This document shows, piece by piece, positions 52,680 through 59,622 of a DNA stretch of 64,000 nt. A program made the position numbers and the translations under genes. Numbering within the stretch: position 1 is the first letter of the stretch; each line of letters opens with the position of its first letter. Origin of the DNA: Streptomyces tagetis (GTDB lineage: Bacteria; Actinomycetota; Actinomycetes; Streptomycetales; Streptomycetaceae); assembly GCF_018069565.1 (NCBI RefSeq), contig NZ_JAGPNL010000008.1, positions 246,420 to 310,419 on the forward strand, in the 5' to 3' direction. The notes beneath the pieces are model-generated. The model made no database searches and was not told the origin of the DNA. It was given only the letters and a program-made list of their open reading frames with translations.

Positions 52680-53072
52680 GTGATCCCCTTCGTACGGAAC
52701 GCCCGCCTGTGGTTCGCCCCCGAGGAGATCCGGCAGGAGGGTCCGACCCCCGACTACCGCTTCTCGCTGGCCAACGAGCGCACGTTCCTGGCCTGGCTGC
52801 GCACCGCCCTGGCCCTGATCGGCGGCGGTTTCGCGGTGGACCAGTTCCTGCCGGACCTGCGCTGGGGCTGGCGGGTGGGACTGGCCCTGGCCCTGCTCAC
52901 GGCCGGTGTGCTCTGCTCGCTGCGCGCGGTGAACCACTGGGTGCGCTGCGAACGGGCGATGCGCCGGGGCGAGGACCTGCCCGCGTCCCGCTTCCCGGCG
53001 GTGCTCAGCCTGGTCGTGGCCGTCGTCGCCGTGGCCATGGTGCTCATGGTCCTCGTCGGGTGGGAGCGGTGA
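52680..53072 (+). CDS. DUF202 (YidH-type) membrane protein
   Basis: This 130-residue protein has three membrane helices. The DUF202 signature LANERTFLAWLRTALALIGG (about 40-59) precedes the first helix. The role of the family is not established. Translation is probably leaderless from the GTG at 52680. The stop overlaps the GTG of a second DUF202 gene (GTGA), so the two are likely made in equal amounts and may form a heteromer. Confidence 0.88.
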   Translation: MIPFVRNARLWFAPEEIRQEGPTPDYRFSLANERTFLAWLRTALALIGGGFAVDQFLPDLRWGWRVGLALALLTAGVLCSLRAVNHWVRCERAMRRGEDLPASRFPAVLSLVVAVVAVAMVLMVLVGWER

Positions 53073-53395
53073 ACGCGGACGCCGCCGCCCCTCGGCGCGA
53101 CCCCGGGCTCCAGCCGCAGCGCACCCGCCTGGCGTGGCGGCGTACGACGCTGTCGGGCACCGTCGTCACGGTGCTGGCGGCGCGGAGCGCGCTCCAGAGC
53201 GGCCCGTCCCCGGCGGCGGTCGCGGCCGGTGCGCTGTGCGCGGTGCTCTGGCTGGCCTTCCTGCGCCTGGCCCACCTGCGCATCCGCGCGCTGGACGCGT
53301 CGTACCGCCCGGGGGCGCTCACCCCGCCGTGGGCCGCGGTGGCGGCCCTGTGCACGGTCGCCCTGGCGGTCTGCGGGGCGGCCATCGTCCTCTGA
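53069..53395 (+). CDS. Second DUF202 membrane protein
   Basis: This 108-residue protein has the short DUF202 signature LQPQRTRLAWRRTTLSGTVV and three membrane helices. It is coupled by a 4-nt overlap to the larger DUF202 gene. Adjacent large/small DUF202 pairs are common in actinobacteria. After it, 277 bp to the next gene show no recognisable feature. Confidence 0.88.
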   Translation: MNADAAAPRRDPGLQPQRTRLAWRRTTLSGTVVTVLAARSALQSGPSPAAVAAGALCAVLWLAFLRLAHLRIRALDASYRPGALTPPWAAVAALCTVALAVCGAAIVL

Positions 53396-53672
53396 GGCGG
53401 CTGCGGGGTCAGGGTTACGGCGACGACCCTCCGGCCCCTGGTTGCCTCCGACGGCCGGCGTGGCCCCGCCCTCCGGGGGAAACCGGACCTGGCCCTGCCC
53501 CCGAAGAACCGCACGTGGCTCCACCCCTCGGGGGTACCCGGACGCCACGCGGGCGGAAATGCCCGCATATGCACCGCAGGAAGGGCGTCACCTGACACCC
53601 TGTGCGATGCCGTTCACGGCACTCACGCCACACCCCTCACCTCTCCCCCACCCTTCCCGGAGGCTGAGCACC

Positions 53673-53969
53673 ATGACCACCGCCCACCAGGAACACACCG
53701 CCCACCCCCACACCCACGGCCCGGAGTGCGGCCACGCCGAGGTCCCGCACGGCGACCACGTCGACTACGCGCACGACGGCCACCTGCACCGCGCGCACGG
53801 CGGCCACTGGGACGAGTGCGAGCCCGCCGGCCACACGGCGCACGAGGGCCACCAGCACCAGCACGGCGAGGGCTGCGGGCACACGGGCGTGCGCCACGGC
53901 GACCACGTGGACTACCTGCACGACGGCCACCGGCACGCCGCCCACGACGGCCACTGGGACGACCACTGA
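53673..53969 (+). CDS. His-rich duplicated metal-binding protein
   Basis: This 98-residue protein has about 30 His residues. Two tandem modules share the pattern CGH-x2-V-x-HGDHVDYxHDGHxHxxH-x-GHWD: one begins at ECGHAEVPHGDHVDYAHDGH, the second at GCGHTGVRHGDHVDYLHDGH. Each has one Cys. It has no signal peptide or membrane segment, so it is a cytosolic zinc, nickel or copper buffer or chaperone. The ATG at 53673 has a strong CCGGAGG site. I see no clear Zur palindrome upstream. It is monocistronic, ending at a strong hairpin. Confidence 0.88.
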   Translation: MTTAHQEHTAHPHTHGPECGHAEVPHGDHVDYAHDGHLHRAHGGHWDECEPAGHTAHEGHQHQHGEGCGHTGVRHGDHVDYLHDGHRHAAHDGHWDDH

Positions 53970-54046
53970 CCGCACCGGAACCCCCGTCCCGGCCGGCGTC
54001 AGGGCCCGGACCCGCCCCCTGAGCACCCCCTCCCCGACCCCTCCCC

Positions 54047-54113
54047 GACGCGACGACACGCCGAAGGCCCCCCGCACCGACCGTGCGGAAGGCACCCGGC
54101 GTGTCGTCGCGTC
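54047..54113 (+). terminator. Nested hairpin after the His-rich gene
   Basis: A perfect 17-bp outer stem (54047-54063 with 54097-54113) contains an inner CCGCAC/GTGCGG hairpin. It lies about 78 bp past the stop and just before the candidate TetR operator of the next operon. Confidence 0.8.
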
Positions 54114-54145
54114 GATCACGTTCCGCCCGCCCCCTGGACTCCATA

Positions 54146-54157
54146 CCGACCGGTCGG
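54146..54157. promoter_or_regulatory. Candidate TetR operator of the acyl-CoA operon
   Basis: CCGACC-GGTCGG is a perfect 12-bp palindrome within ATACCGACCGGTCGGCAT, 42 bp before the phosphotransferase start. A related site is at 58212-58227 near the short-chain dehydrogenase. The TetR-family gene between them is the likely binder. Confidence 0.65.
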
Positions 54158-54199
54158 CATCATGAGTCGTGTCCTGGTCATCTGCCTGGAGGAACGACG

Positions 54200-55222
54200 A
54201 TGAGCCCCGACCACCCACCCGGCCTCGACCTGGGCCGGCTGCGCGATCTGCTCGACCGCGAGCGGCCCGGACTGGCCGGCGGCCCGCTCACGGGCCGGCT
54301 GATCGAGGGCGGCCGGTCGAACCTCACGTACCTGGTGGGCGACGGCACCGCCCGCTGGGTCGTCCGCCGCCCGCCGCTCGGGCACGTCCTCGCCACCGCG
54401 CACGACATGGCGCGCGAGCACCGGGTGATCAGCGCCCTGCACCCGACCGAGGTGCCGGTGCCACGCACGCTGCTCCTCTGCGAGGACGAGGAGGTCCTCG
54501 GGGCGCCGTTCTACGTGATGGAGTTCGTCGAGGGCACCCCGTACCGCACGGCGGACCAGCTCGCCCCGCTCGGCGCCGAGCGCACCCGCGACACGGTCCT
54601 GAACCTGGTCGACACCCTCGTCGCACTCCACGAGGTGGACCCCGGGGCAGTGGGGCTCGGCGACTTCGGCCGGCCCGAGGGCTTCCTCGAACGCCAGTTG
54701 CGCCGCTGGGCCAAGCAGCTCGACGCCTCGCGCGGGCGCGACCTCCCCGGCATCGACGAGCTGCACGGCGCGCTGGGCCGGACGCTGCCGCCCTCCCCCG
54801 CCCCGGCCGTGGTGCACGGCGACTTCCGCCTGGACAACGTCCTGATCGGCGCGGACGGCGAGGTCAGGGCGGTCCTGGACTGGGAGATGTCCACCCTGGG
54901 CGATCCCCTGACCGACCTCGGCCTGCTGGCGATGTACAGCACGCCGCTCGGCATGCCCGGCTCGCCCGTCGCCACCACGGCCGAGGCACCCGGCCACCCC
55001 TCCCCGGCCGAGCTGGCCGAGCGGTACGCGCGACGCTCGGGCCGGGACGTGGGCGCCGTCTCCTGGTACACGGCGTTCGCCTGGTTAAAGCTCGCCGTGA
55101 TCCTGGAGGGCATCCACTACCGCTACACCCTGGGCCGCACGGTGGGCGGCGGCTTCGACCGCATCGGCGAACTGGTGCCGGTCTTCATCGAGCACGGACT
55201 GACCACGTTGCAGGAAGGCTGA
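54200..55222 (+). CDS. Aminoglycoside-phosphotransferase-fold protein of acyl-CoA catabolism
   Basis: This 340-residue kinase-fold protein is of the type found next to acyl-CoA dehydrogenases (the ACAD10 N-terminal-like family, which phosphorylates hydroxylated acyl-CoAs). The catalytic loop is VVHGDFRLDNVLIG (about 206-219) and the metal site is VLDWEMSTLGDPLTDL. Codon 296 is TTA (55085-55087), so full translation requires the bldA tRNA. The ATG has GGAGGA. It precedes the acyl-CoA dehydrogenase by 6 bp, and a TetR-type palindrome lies in its promoter region. Confidence 0.9.
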   Translation: MSPDHPPGLDLGRLRDLLDRERPGLAGGPLTGRLIEGGRSNLTYLVGDGTARWVVRRPPLGHVLATAHDMAREHRVISALHPTEVPVPRTLLLCEDEEVLGAPFYVMEFVEGTPYRTADQLAPLGAERTRDTVLNLVDTLVALHEVDPGAVGLGDFGRPEGFLERQLRRWAKQLDASRGRDLPGIDELHGALGRTLPPSPAPAVVHGDFRLDNVLIGADGEVRAVLDWEMSTLGDPLTDLGLLAMYSTPLGMPGSPVATTAEAPGHPSPAELAERYARRSGRDVGAVSWYTAFAWLKLAVILEGIHYRYTLGRTVGGGFDRIGELVPVFIEHGLTTLQEG

Positions 55223-55228
55223 CCCGTC

Positions 55229-56443
55229 ATGGACTTCGCGTACGACGCGCGCACCGAGGACCTGCGTGCCCGGCTGCTCGCCTTCATGGACGAGCACGTG
55301 TACCCGGCCGAGCCGGTCGCCCAGGAGCAGCGCGCCCGCCTGGCGTCGCCGTGGGACACCCCGCGGATCGTGGAGGAGCTGAAGGCCGAGGCCCGCCGCC
55401 AGGGCCTGTGGAACCTCTTCCTGCCCGACGCCCACTACGGCGCCGGGCTCACCAACCTCCAGTACGCGCCGCTCGCCGAGATCACCGGCCGCAGCCCGCA
55501 CCTGGCGCCGACGGCGACCAACTGCGCCGCGCCGGACACCGGGAACATGGAGGTGCTGGCACAGTTCGCGGACGGGCCGCAGCGGGAACGGTGGCTGGAA
55601 CCGCTGCTGGCCGGCGAGATCCGTTCGGCGTTCGCCATGACCGAGCCGGAGGTGGCCTCCTCGGACGCCACCAACATCACCACGCGTATCGAGCGCGACG
55701 GCGACGAGTACGTCGTCACGGGCCGCAAGTGGTACATCTCCGGGGCGATGAACCCGGACTGCCGGGTCCTCATCGTGATGGGCAAGACGGACCCGGAGGG
55801 CGCGGACGTCCGCCGCCGGCAGTCGATGGTGCTGGTCCCACGCGACACGCCCGGCGTCACGGTGACGCGCGCCATGCGGGTGTTCGGGTACGAGGACCAC
55901 GACCACGGGGGACACGCCGAGGTGGTCTTCGACCACGCACGCGTGCCGGTCACGAACCTGATCGGCGAGGAGGGAGGCGGTTTCGCCATCGCGCAGGCCC
56001 GCCTCGGCCCCGGCCGCATCCACCACTGCATGCGGCTGATCGGCATGGCGGAGCGGGCGATCGAGCTGATGTGCCGGCGGGCGGTCTCCCGCGAGGCGTT
56101 CGGCGGGCCGCTGGCCCGGCAGGGCGTGGTCCACAACTGGATCGCGGACGCGCGGGTCACCGTGGAGCAACTGCGGCTGCTGGTGCTGAAGACGGCCTGG
56201 CTGATGGACACGGTCGGCAACCGGGGCGCGCACACCGAGATCCAGGCCATCAAGATCGCCACGCCGCGCGCGGTGGTCGGCATCGTCGACCGGGCCATCC
56301 AGTTGCACGGCGCGGGCGGGGTGAGCCAGGACTTCCCGCTGGCGGAGCTGTACGCCGCCGCCCGGACGCTGATGATCGCGGACGGACCGGACGAGGTGCA
56401 CCAGCGCTCGCTGGCCCGCCGGGAGATCAAGCGGTACGTCTGA
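55229..56443 (+). CDS. Acyl-CoA dehydrogenase (ACAD10/11-like)
   Basis: This 404-residue flavoprotein dehydrogenates an acyl-CoA or, in partnership with the kinase-fold protein, converts 4-phosphohydroxyacyl-CoA. It has the three-domain fold, with AFAMTEPEVASSDATNI (flavin and substrate loop, about 133) and GRIHHCMRLIGMAERA, and the C-terminal LHGAGGVSQDFPL. The start follows GGAAGG. It is 6 bp after the phosphotransferase gene. In eukaryotes the two activities are fused in ACAD10/11. Confidence 0.92.
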   Translation: MDFAYDARTEDLRARLLAFMDEHVYPAEPVAQEQRARLASPWDTPRIVEELKAEARRQGLWNLFLPDAHYGAGLTNLQYAPLAEITGRSPHLAPTATNCAAPDTGNMEVLAQFADGPQRERWLEPLLAGEIRSAFAMTEPEVASSDATNITTRIERDGDEYVVTGRKWYISGAMNPDCRVLIVMGKTDPEGADVRRRQSMVLVPRDTPGVTVTRAMRVFGYEDHDHGGHAEVVFDHARVPVTNLIGEEGGGFAIAQARLGPGRIHHCMRLIGMAERAIELMCRRAVSREAFGGPLARQGVVHNWIADARVTVEQLRLLVLKTAWLMDTVGNRGAHTEIQAIKIATPRAVVGIVDRAIQLHGAGGVSQDFPLAELYAAARTLMIADGPDEVHQRSLARREIKRYV

Positions 56444-56473
56444 CGGCCCGGCGCCGGGCCTGCCCCGGCCGGA

Positions 56474-57076
56474 TCACGGCCGCAGGGCCCGCAGCAGCAG
56501 GTCGGCCAGGTGGTCGGCGACCTCCTGCGGGCCGAGCGGACCGTCGGGCCGGTACCAGGTGGAGAGGTGGTGGACCGAGCCGAAGTGGTAGTCGACGACG
56601 AGGTCGGCCGGGACCTCGTCGGTGAAGACGCCGGCGCGCCGGCCCTCCTCGATGAGCGCGCGGAAGCGTTCGTGGTAGCGCCGGCGCTCGGCACGCACCT
56701 GCCGGTACTTCTCCGGACTCAGGTGGTGCATGGAGCGGAAGAAGATCGAGGCGTCGTCGAGGTTCTCGATGGTGGTGACGACGACGTCGGCCGCCGCGTC
56801 CCGCACCCGCTTCTCGACCGGCGCGTCGGCGTCCGCGAAGGCGTCCAGGCGTTCCTGCTGGAGGCGCAGCACGCGCGCGTACACCTCGTGCAGGAGGTCG
56901 TCCTTGGAGCCGAAGTAGTGGTAGAGCGCTCCCTTGGTGACGCCGGCCGCCTCGACGATCTCCTGTACCGAGGTGCGGTCGTAGCCCTGCTCCGCGAAGA
57001 GCCGGGTGGCGGCGGCCAGCAGCCGCCGGGGCACCGGAGTGCCGTCCCCGTCCGTGGTCCTGGGCACTGCCGTCAC
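56474..57076 (-). CDS. TetR-family regulator
   Basis: This 200-residue repressor has an N-terminal helix-turn-helix (TSVQEIVEAAGVTKGALYHY, about 35-54) and a larger helical ligand domain related to fatty-acid and acyl-CoA responsive TetR proteins. The GTG at 57076 has GGAAAGG; longer in-frame starts at 57106 and 57157 look unnatural. It converges on the acyl-CoA dehydrogenase gene, and two related palindromes in the neighbourhood are its probable operators. The 188 bp upstream contain a direct repeat (GTCACTGTCCGTC twice) and a weak stem-loop. Confidence 0.9.
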   Translation of the reverse strand: MTAVPRTTDGDGTPVPRRLLAAATRLFAEQGYDRTSVQEIVEAAGVTKGALYHYFGSKDDLLHEVYARVLRLQQERLDAFADADAPVEKRVRDAAADVVVTTIENLDDASIFFRSMHHLSPEKYRQVRAERRRYHERFRALIEEGRRAGVFTDEVPADLVVDYHFGSVHHLSTWYRPDGPLGPQEVADHLADLLLRALRP

Positions 57077-57264
57077 CTGCCTTTCCGTGTCACTGTCCGT
57101 CGTCACTGTCCGTCGTGGTGCCTGGGGAACGCGGTTCCCGGAGGAGGATCTTCCCATTCTCCTCCGCCGGCGGGTCGGGCAGGACCGCCCGCCGGGCGCT
57201 CACCGCGCGGTGGCCGCGCGGGCTCCGGGCGGTCGCAGCGCGGTCGCCGGGCGGGCGGGGCCGG

Positions 57265-58026
57265 TCAGCCGGTCGCCTCCCACTCCCGCTGGACGCGGTT
57301 CATGCCGGCCAGCCAGCGGTCGGGCTCGGCGGCCCGGGTGCGGTAGTAGCCGGCGACCTCGGGGTGGGGCAGGATCAGGAAGCGGTCCTCCTCGATGCCC
57401 CGGAAGAGGGCGTCCGCGACGTCCGCCGGGTCGATCGCGGTGGGCCGCAGCACCAGGTCACCGGCGGTGCCGGTGGCGTCGAGCATGTCGGTGCGCACGC
57501 CCTGGGGGCAGATGGCGTGGACCTTGACGCCGCGGTGGCGGTAGGTCAGCGACAGCCACTCGGCGAAGGCGTGGGCGCCGTGCTTGGTGACGCTGTAGGG
57601 CGCCGCGCCGATCATGGTGAGCAGTCCGGCGGCGGAGACGGTGGAGACGAACCGGCCGCCGCCGCGTGCGAGCCAGTCGGGCAGCAGGGCCTCGGCGGCG
57701 CGGACGTGGGCCATTACGTTGACGTCCCAGGCGTGGGCCCAGACCCCCTCGCCGGCGGCCTCGGAGCCGCCGGAGGCGACGCCCGCGTTGGCGCAGTACA
57801 CGTCGATCGTGCCGCCGAGCGCCTCGCGGGCCGCGGGGACCACCTCGGAGGCGTCGCCGGGGAGGGCTATGCCTCCGATCTCGTCGGCGACGGCCCGCGC
57901 ACGCGCCGGGTCCAGGTCGTTGACGGCGACCTGGGCGCCCTCGGCGGCGAAGCGGCGGGCCAGTGCGGCGCCGATGCCGCCTCCGGCCCCGGTCACGACG
58001 ACTGCGGCGTCCTGTACGGCATCCAC
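57265..58026 (-). CDS. Short-chain dehydrogenase/reductase
   Basis: This 253-residue NAD(P)-dependent oxidoreductase has the cofactor motif TGAGGGIGAALARRFAAEG (about 12-30), NAG in YCANAGVA and the catalytic YSVTKHG (Tyr, Lys) preceded by Ser in STVSAAG. The GTG at 58026 has GAAGGAG. Such enzymes often act on 3-hydroxyacyl-CoA or alcohols; its position beside the acyl-CoA dehydrogenase and the TetR gene supports a shared pathway. A second TetR-type site lies 186 bp upstream. Confidence 0.9.
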   Translation of the reverse strand: MDAVQDAAVVVTGAGGGIGAALARRFAAEGAQVAVNDLDPARARAVADEIGGIALPGDASEVVPAAREALGGTIDVYCANAGVASGGSEAAGEGVWAHAWDVNVMAHVRAAEALLPDWLARGGGRFVSTVSAAGLLTMIGAAPYSVTKHGAHAFAEWLSLTYRHRGVKVHAICPQGVRTDMLDATGTAGDLVLRPTAIDPADVADALFRGIEEDRFLILPHPEVAGYYRTRAAEPDRWLAGMNRVQREWEATG

Positions 58027-58095
58027 CAGGGGGCTCCTTCACTGCGGTACGGGCCCGGTCCCGTGCCACCGCGCGGCCGTCGGAGCGGCACGGAC

Positions 58096-58199
58096 CGGGT
58101 CGGTCGGGTCGGGTCGGGTCCAGTCGGTCAGGTCGAGTCGGGTCGGCGTGGTCCCCGGTCCCCGGTCCCCGGTCCCCGGACCCCGGACCCCGGACCCCG
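58096..58199. repeat. Pentamer and heptamer tandem repeats
   Basis: GGTCG units (about 58096-58146, imperfect) are followed by seven head-to-tail heptamers, four CCCCGGT then three CCCCGGA (about 58152-58199). They fill the divergent region between the short-chain dehydrogenase and namZ, on the dehydrogenase side of the TetR-type site. Confidence 0.75.
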
Positions 58200-58211
58200 C
58201 CAGGGCGACAG

Positions 58212-58227
58212 ACTAACCAGTCGGTAT
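58212..58227. promoter_or_regulatory. Second TetR-type site
   Basis: Read on the minus strand this is ATACCGACTGGTTAGT, sharing ATACCGAC and GGT with the palindrome at 54143-54160 but with a weaker second half. It lies 186 bp upstream of the short-chain dehydrogenase and 105 bp upstream of namZ. Confidence 0.5.
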
Positions 58228-58331
58228 GTGCTGCCGGAAGGGGGCCGCGCCCGCCGGCCTCGTTCCGCGTGGGCGACGGGCGCGTTAGCGTGCGTGCGCA
58301 TGACACCCGCCGCGATCACGGAGGTCACCGC

Positions 58332-59606
58332 ATGACGCTGTCCCGACGCACCCTGTTCGCCACCACGGCCGCGGTGGCCGCGGCCACCACCGGAACCGCA
58401 ACCGCCGGAACCGCAACCGCCGCCACCGGCTCCGCCCAGGCGGCTCCCGGCGCCGGCCGACGCCTGCGCACCGGTTTCGAGCGGCTGGCCGAGGACGGCT
58501 ACGCCCTGCTGCGCGGACGCCGGGTCGGCGTCGTCACCAACCCGACCGGCATCACCCGCGACGCCCGGCACATCGTCGACGTCCTGCACGCCGACCGCCG
58601 GGTGGACCTGATCGCCGTCTTCGGCCCGGAACACGGGTTCCGGGGGACGGCGCAGGCGGGCGGTTCCGAGGGCCGCCACGACGATCCGGCGACCGGCCTG
58701 CCGGTCTACGACACGTACCTCAAGAGCGGCCCGGCGCTCGCGGGGATCTTCACCGCGTCCGGCGTGGACACCGTCGTCTTCGACATCCAGGACGTGGGGG
58801 CCCGCTTCTACACCTACATCTGGACCCTGTTCGACTGCATGGAGGCGGCGGCGCTCGCGGGCAAGCGGTTCGTGGTCCTGGACCGGCCCAACCCGGTGAC
58901 CGGGCGGGCGGCCCTCGGCCCGGTGCTGCGGCCGGAGTTCGCCAGTTTCGTCGGCCGCCGCCCGATCGCGCAGGCGCACGGCATGACCGTCGCCGAGCTG
59001 GCGCGGCTGTTCAACGGCGAGTTCCTCTCCCCGCGGGTCCCGCTGGAGACGGTGGCGATGACGGGGTGGCGGCGATCGGACTTCCACGACGCCTCCGGAC
59101 TGCCCTGGGTGCCGCCGAGCCCGAACATGCCGACTCCAAAGACCGCCCTCGTCTACGCCGGGACCTGCCTGTTCGAGGGCACGAACCTGTCGGAGGGGCG
59201 CGGCACCACCCGTCCCTTCGAACTGCTCGGCGCGGAGGGCCTGGACGGGCGCTGGGCCGCCGCCGCCAACGAGGCCGGGCTGCCCGGGGTGCGCTTTCGG
59301 GAGGCGTACTTCGCCCCGGTCTTCTCCAAGTTCGAGGGGAAGACGGTGGGCGGCGTACAGCTCCACGTGCACGACCGGGCCGCGTTCGACCCGGTGCGCA
59401 CGGGGATCGCCCTGCTGGTGACGGCGCGGCGGGTCTGGGACGGCTTCGCCTGGCGGCCGGACCACTGGATCGACACGCTCACCGGCTCCACGCGCGTGCG
59501 CACGATGATCGACGCCGGTGCGGGCACCGACGAGGTGGTGGGCGCCTGGCAGCGGGAACTGGCGGCGTTCCGGGCGACACGCCGCCAGTACCTGCTCTAC
59601 GGATGA
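58332..59606 (+). CDS. namZ: Exo-beta-N-acetylmuramidase (NamZ, DUF1343/GH171)
   Basis: NamZ removes N-acetylmuramic acid from the non-reducing end of peptidoglycan fragments. The 424 residues begin with a twin-arginine signal (SRRTLFATTAAVAAATTG, then an Ala/Thr repeat), so it is exported folded. The mature part shows DUF1343 features: VGVVTNPTGITRDARHIVDV, FGPEHGFRG, VFDIQDVGARFYTYIWTL and FEGTNLSEGRGTTRPFE. The ATG has GGAGG. It converges on the penicillin-acylase gene with only 16 bp between stops and no visible terminator. Confidence 0.9.
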   Translation: MTLSRRTLFATTAAVAAATTGTATAGTATAATGSAQAAPGAGRRLRTGFERLAEDGYALLRGRRVGVVTNPTGITRDARHIVDVLHADRRVDLIAVFGPEHGFRGTAQAGGSEGRHDDPATGLPVYDTYLKSGPALAGIFTASGVDTVVFDIQDVGARFYTYIWTLFDCMEAAALAGKRFVVLDRPNPVTGRAALGPVLRPEFASFVGRRPIAQAHGMTVAELARLFNGEFLSPRVPLETVAMTGWRRSDFHDASGLPWVPPSPNMPTPKTALVYAGTCLFEGTNLSEGRGTTRPFELLGAEGLDGRWAAAANEAGLPGVRFREAYFAPVFSKFEGKTVGGVQLHVHDRAAFDPVRTGIALLVTARRVWDGFAWRPDHWIDTLTGSTRVRTMIDAGAGTDEVVGAWQRELAAFRATRRQYLLYG

Positions 59607-59622
59607 GCCGTGCGCCGGCCGG

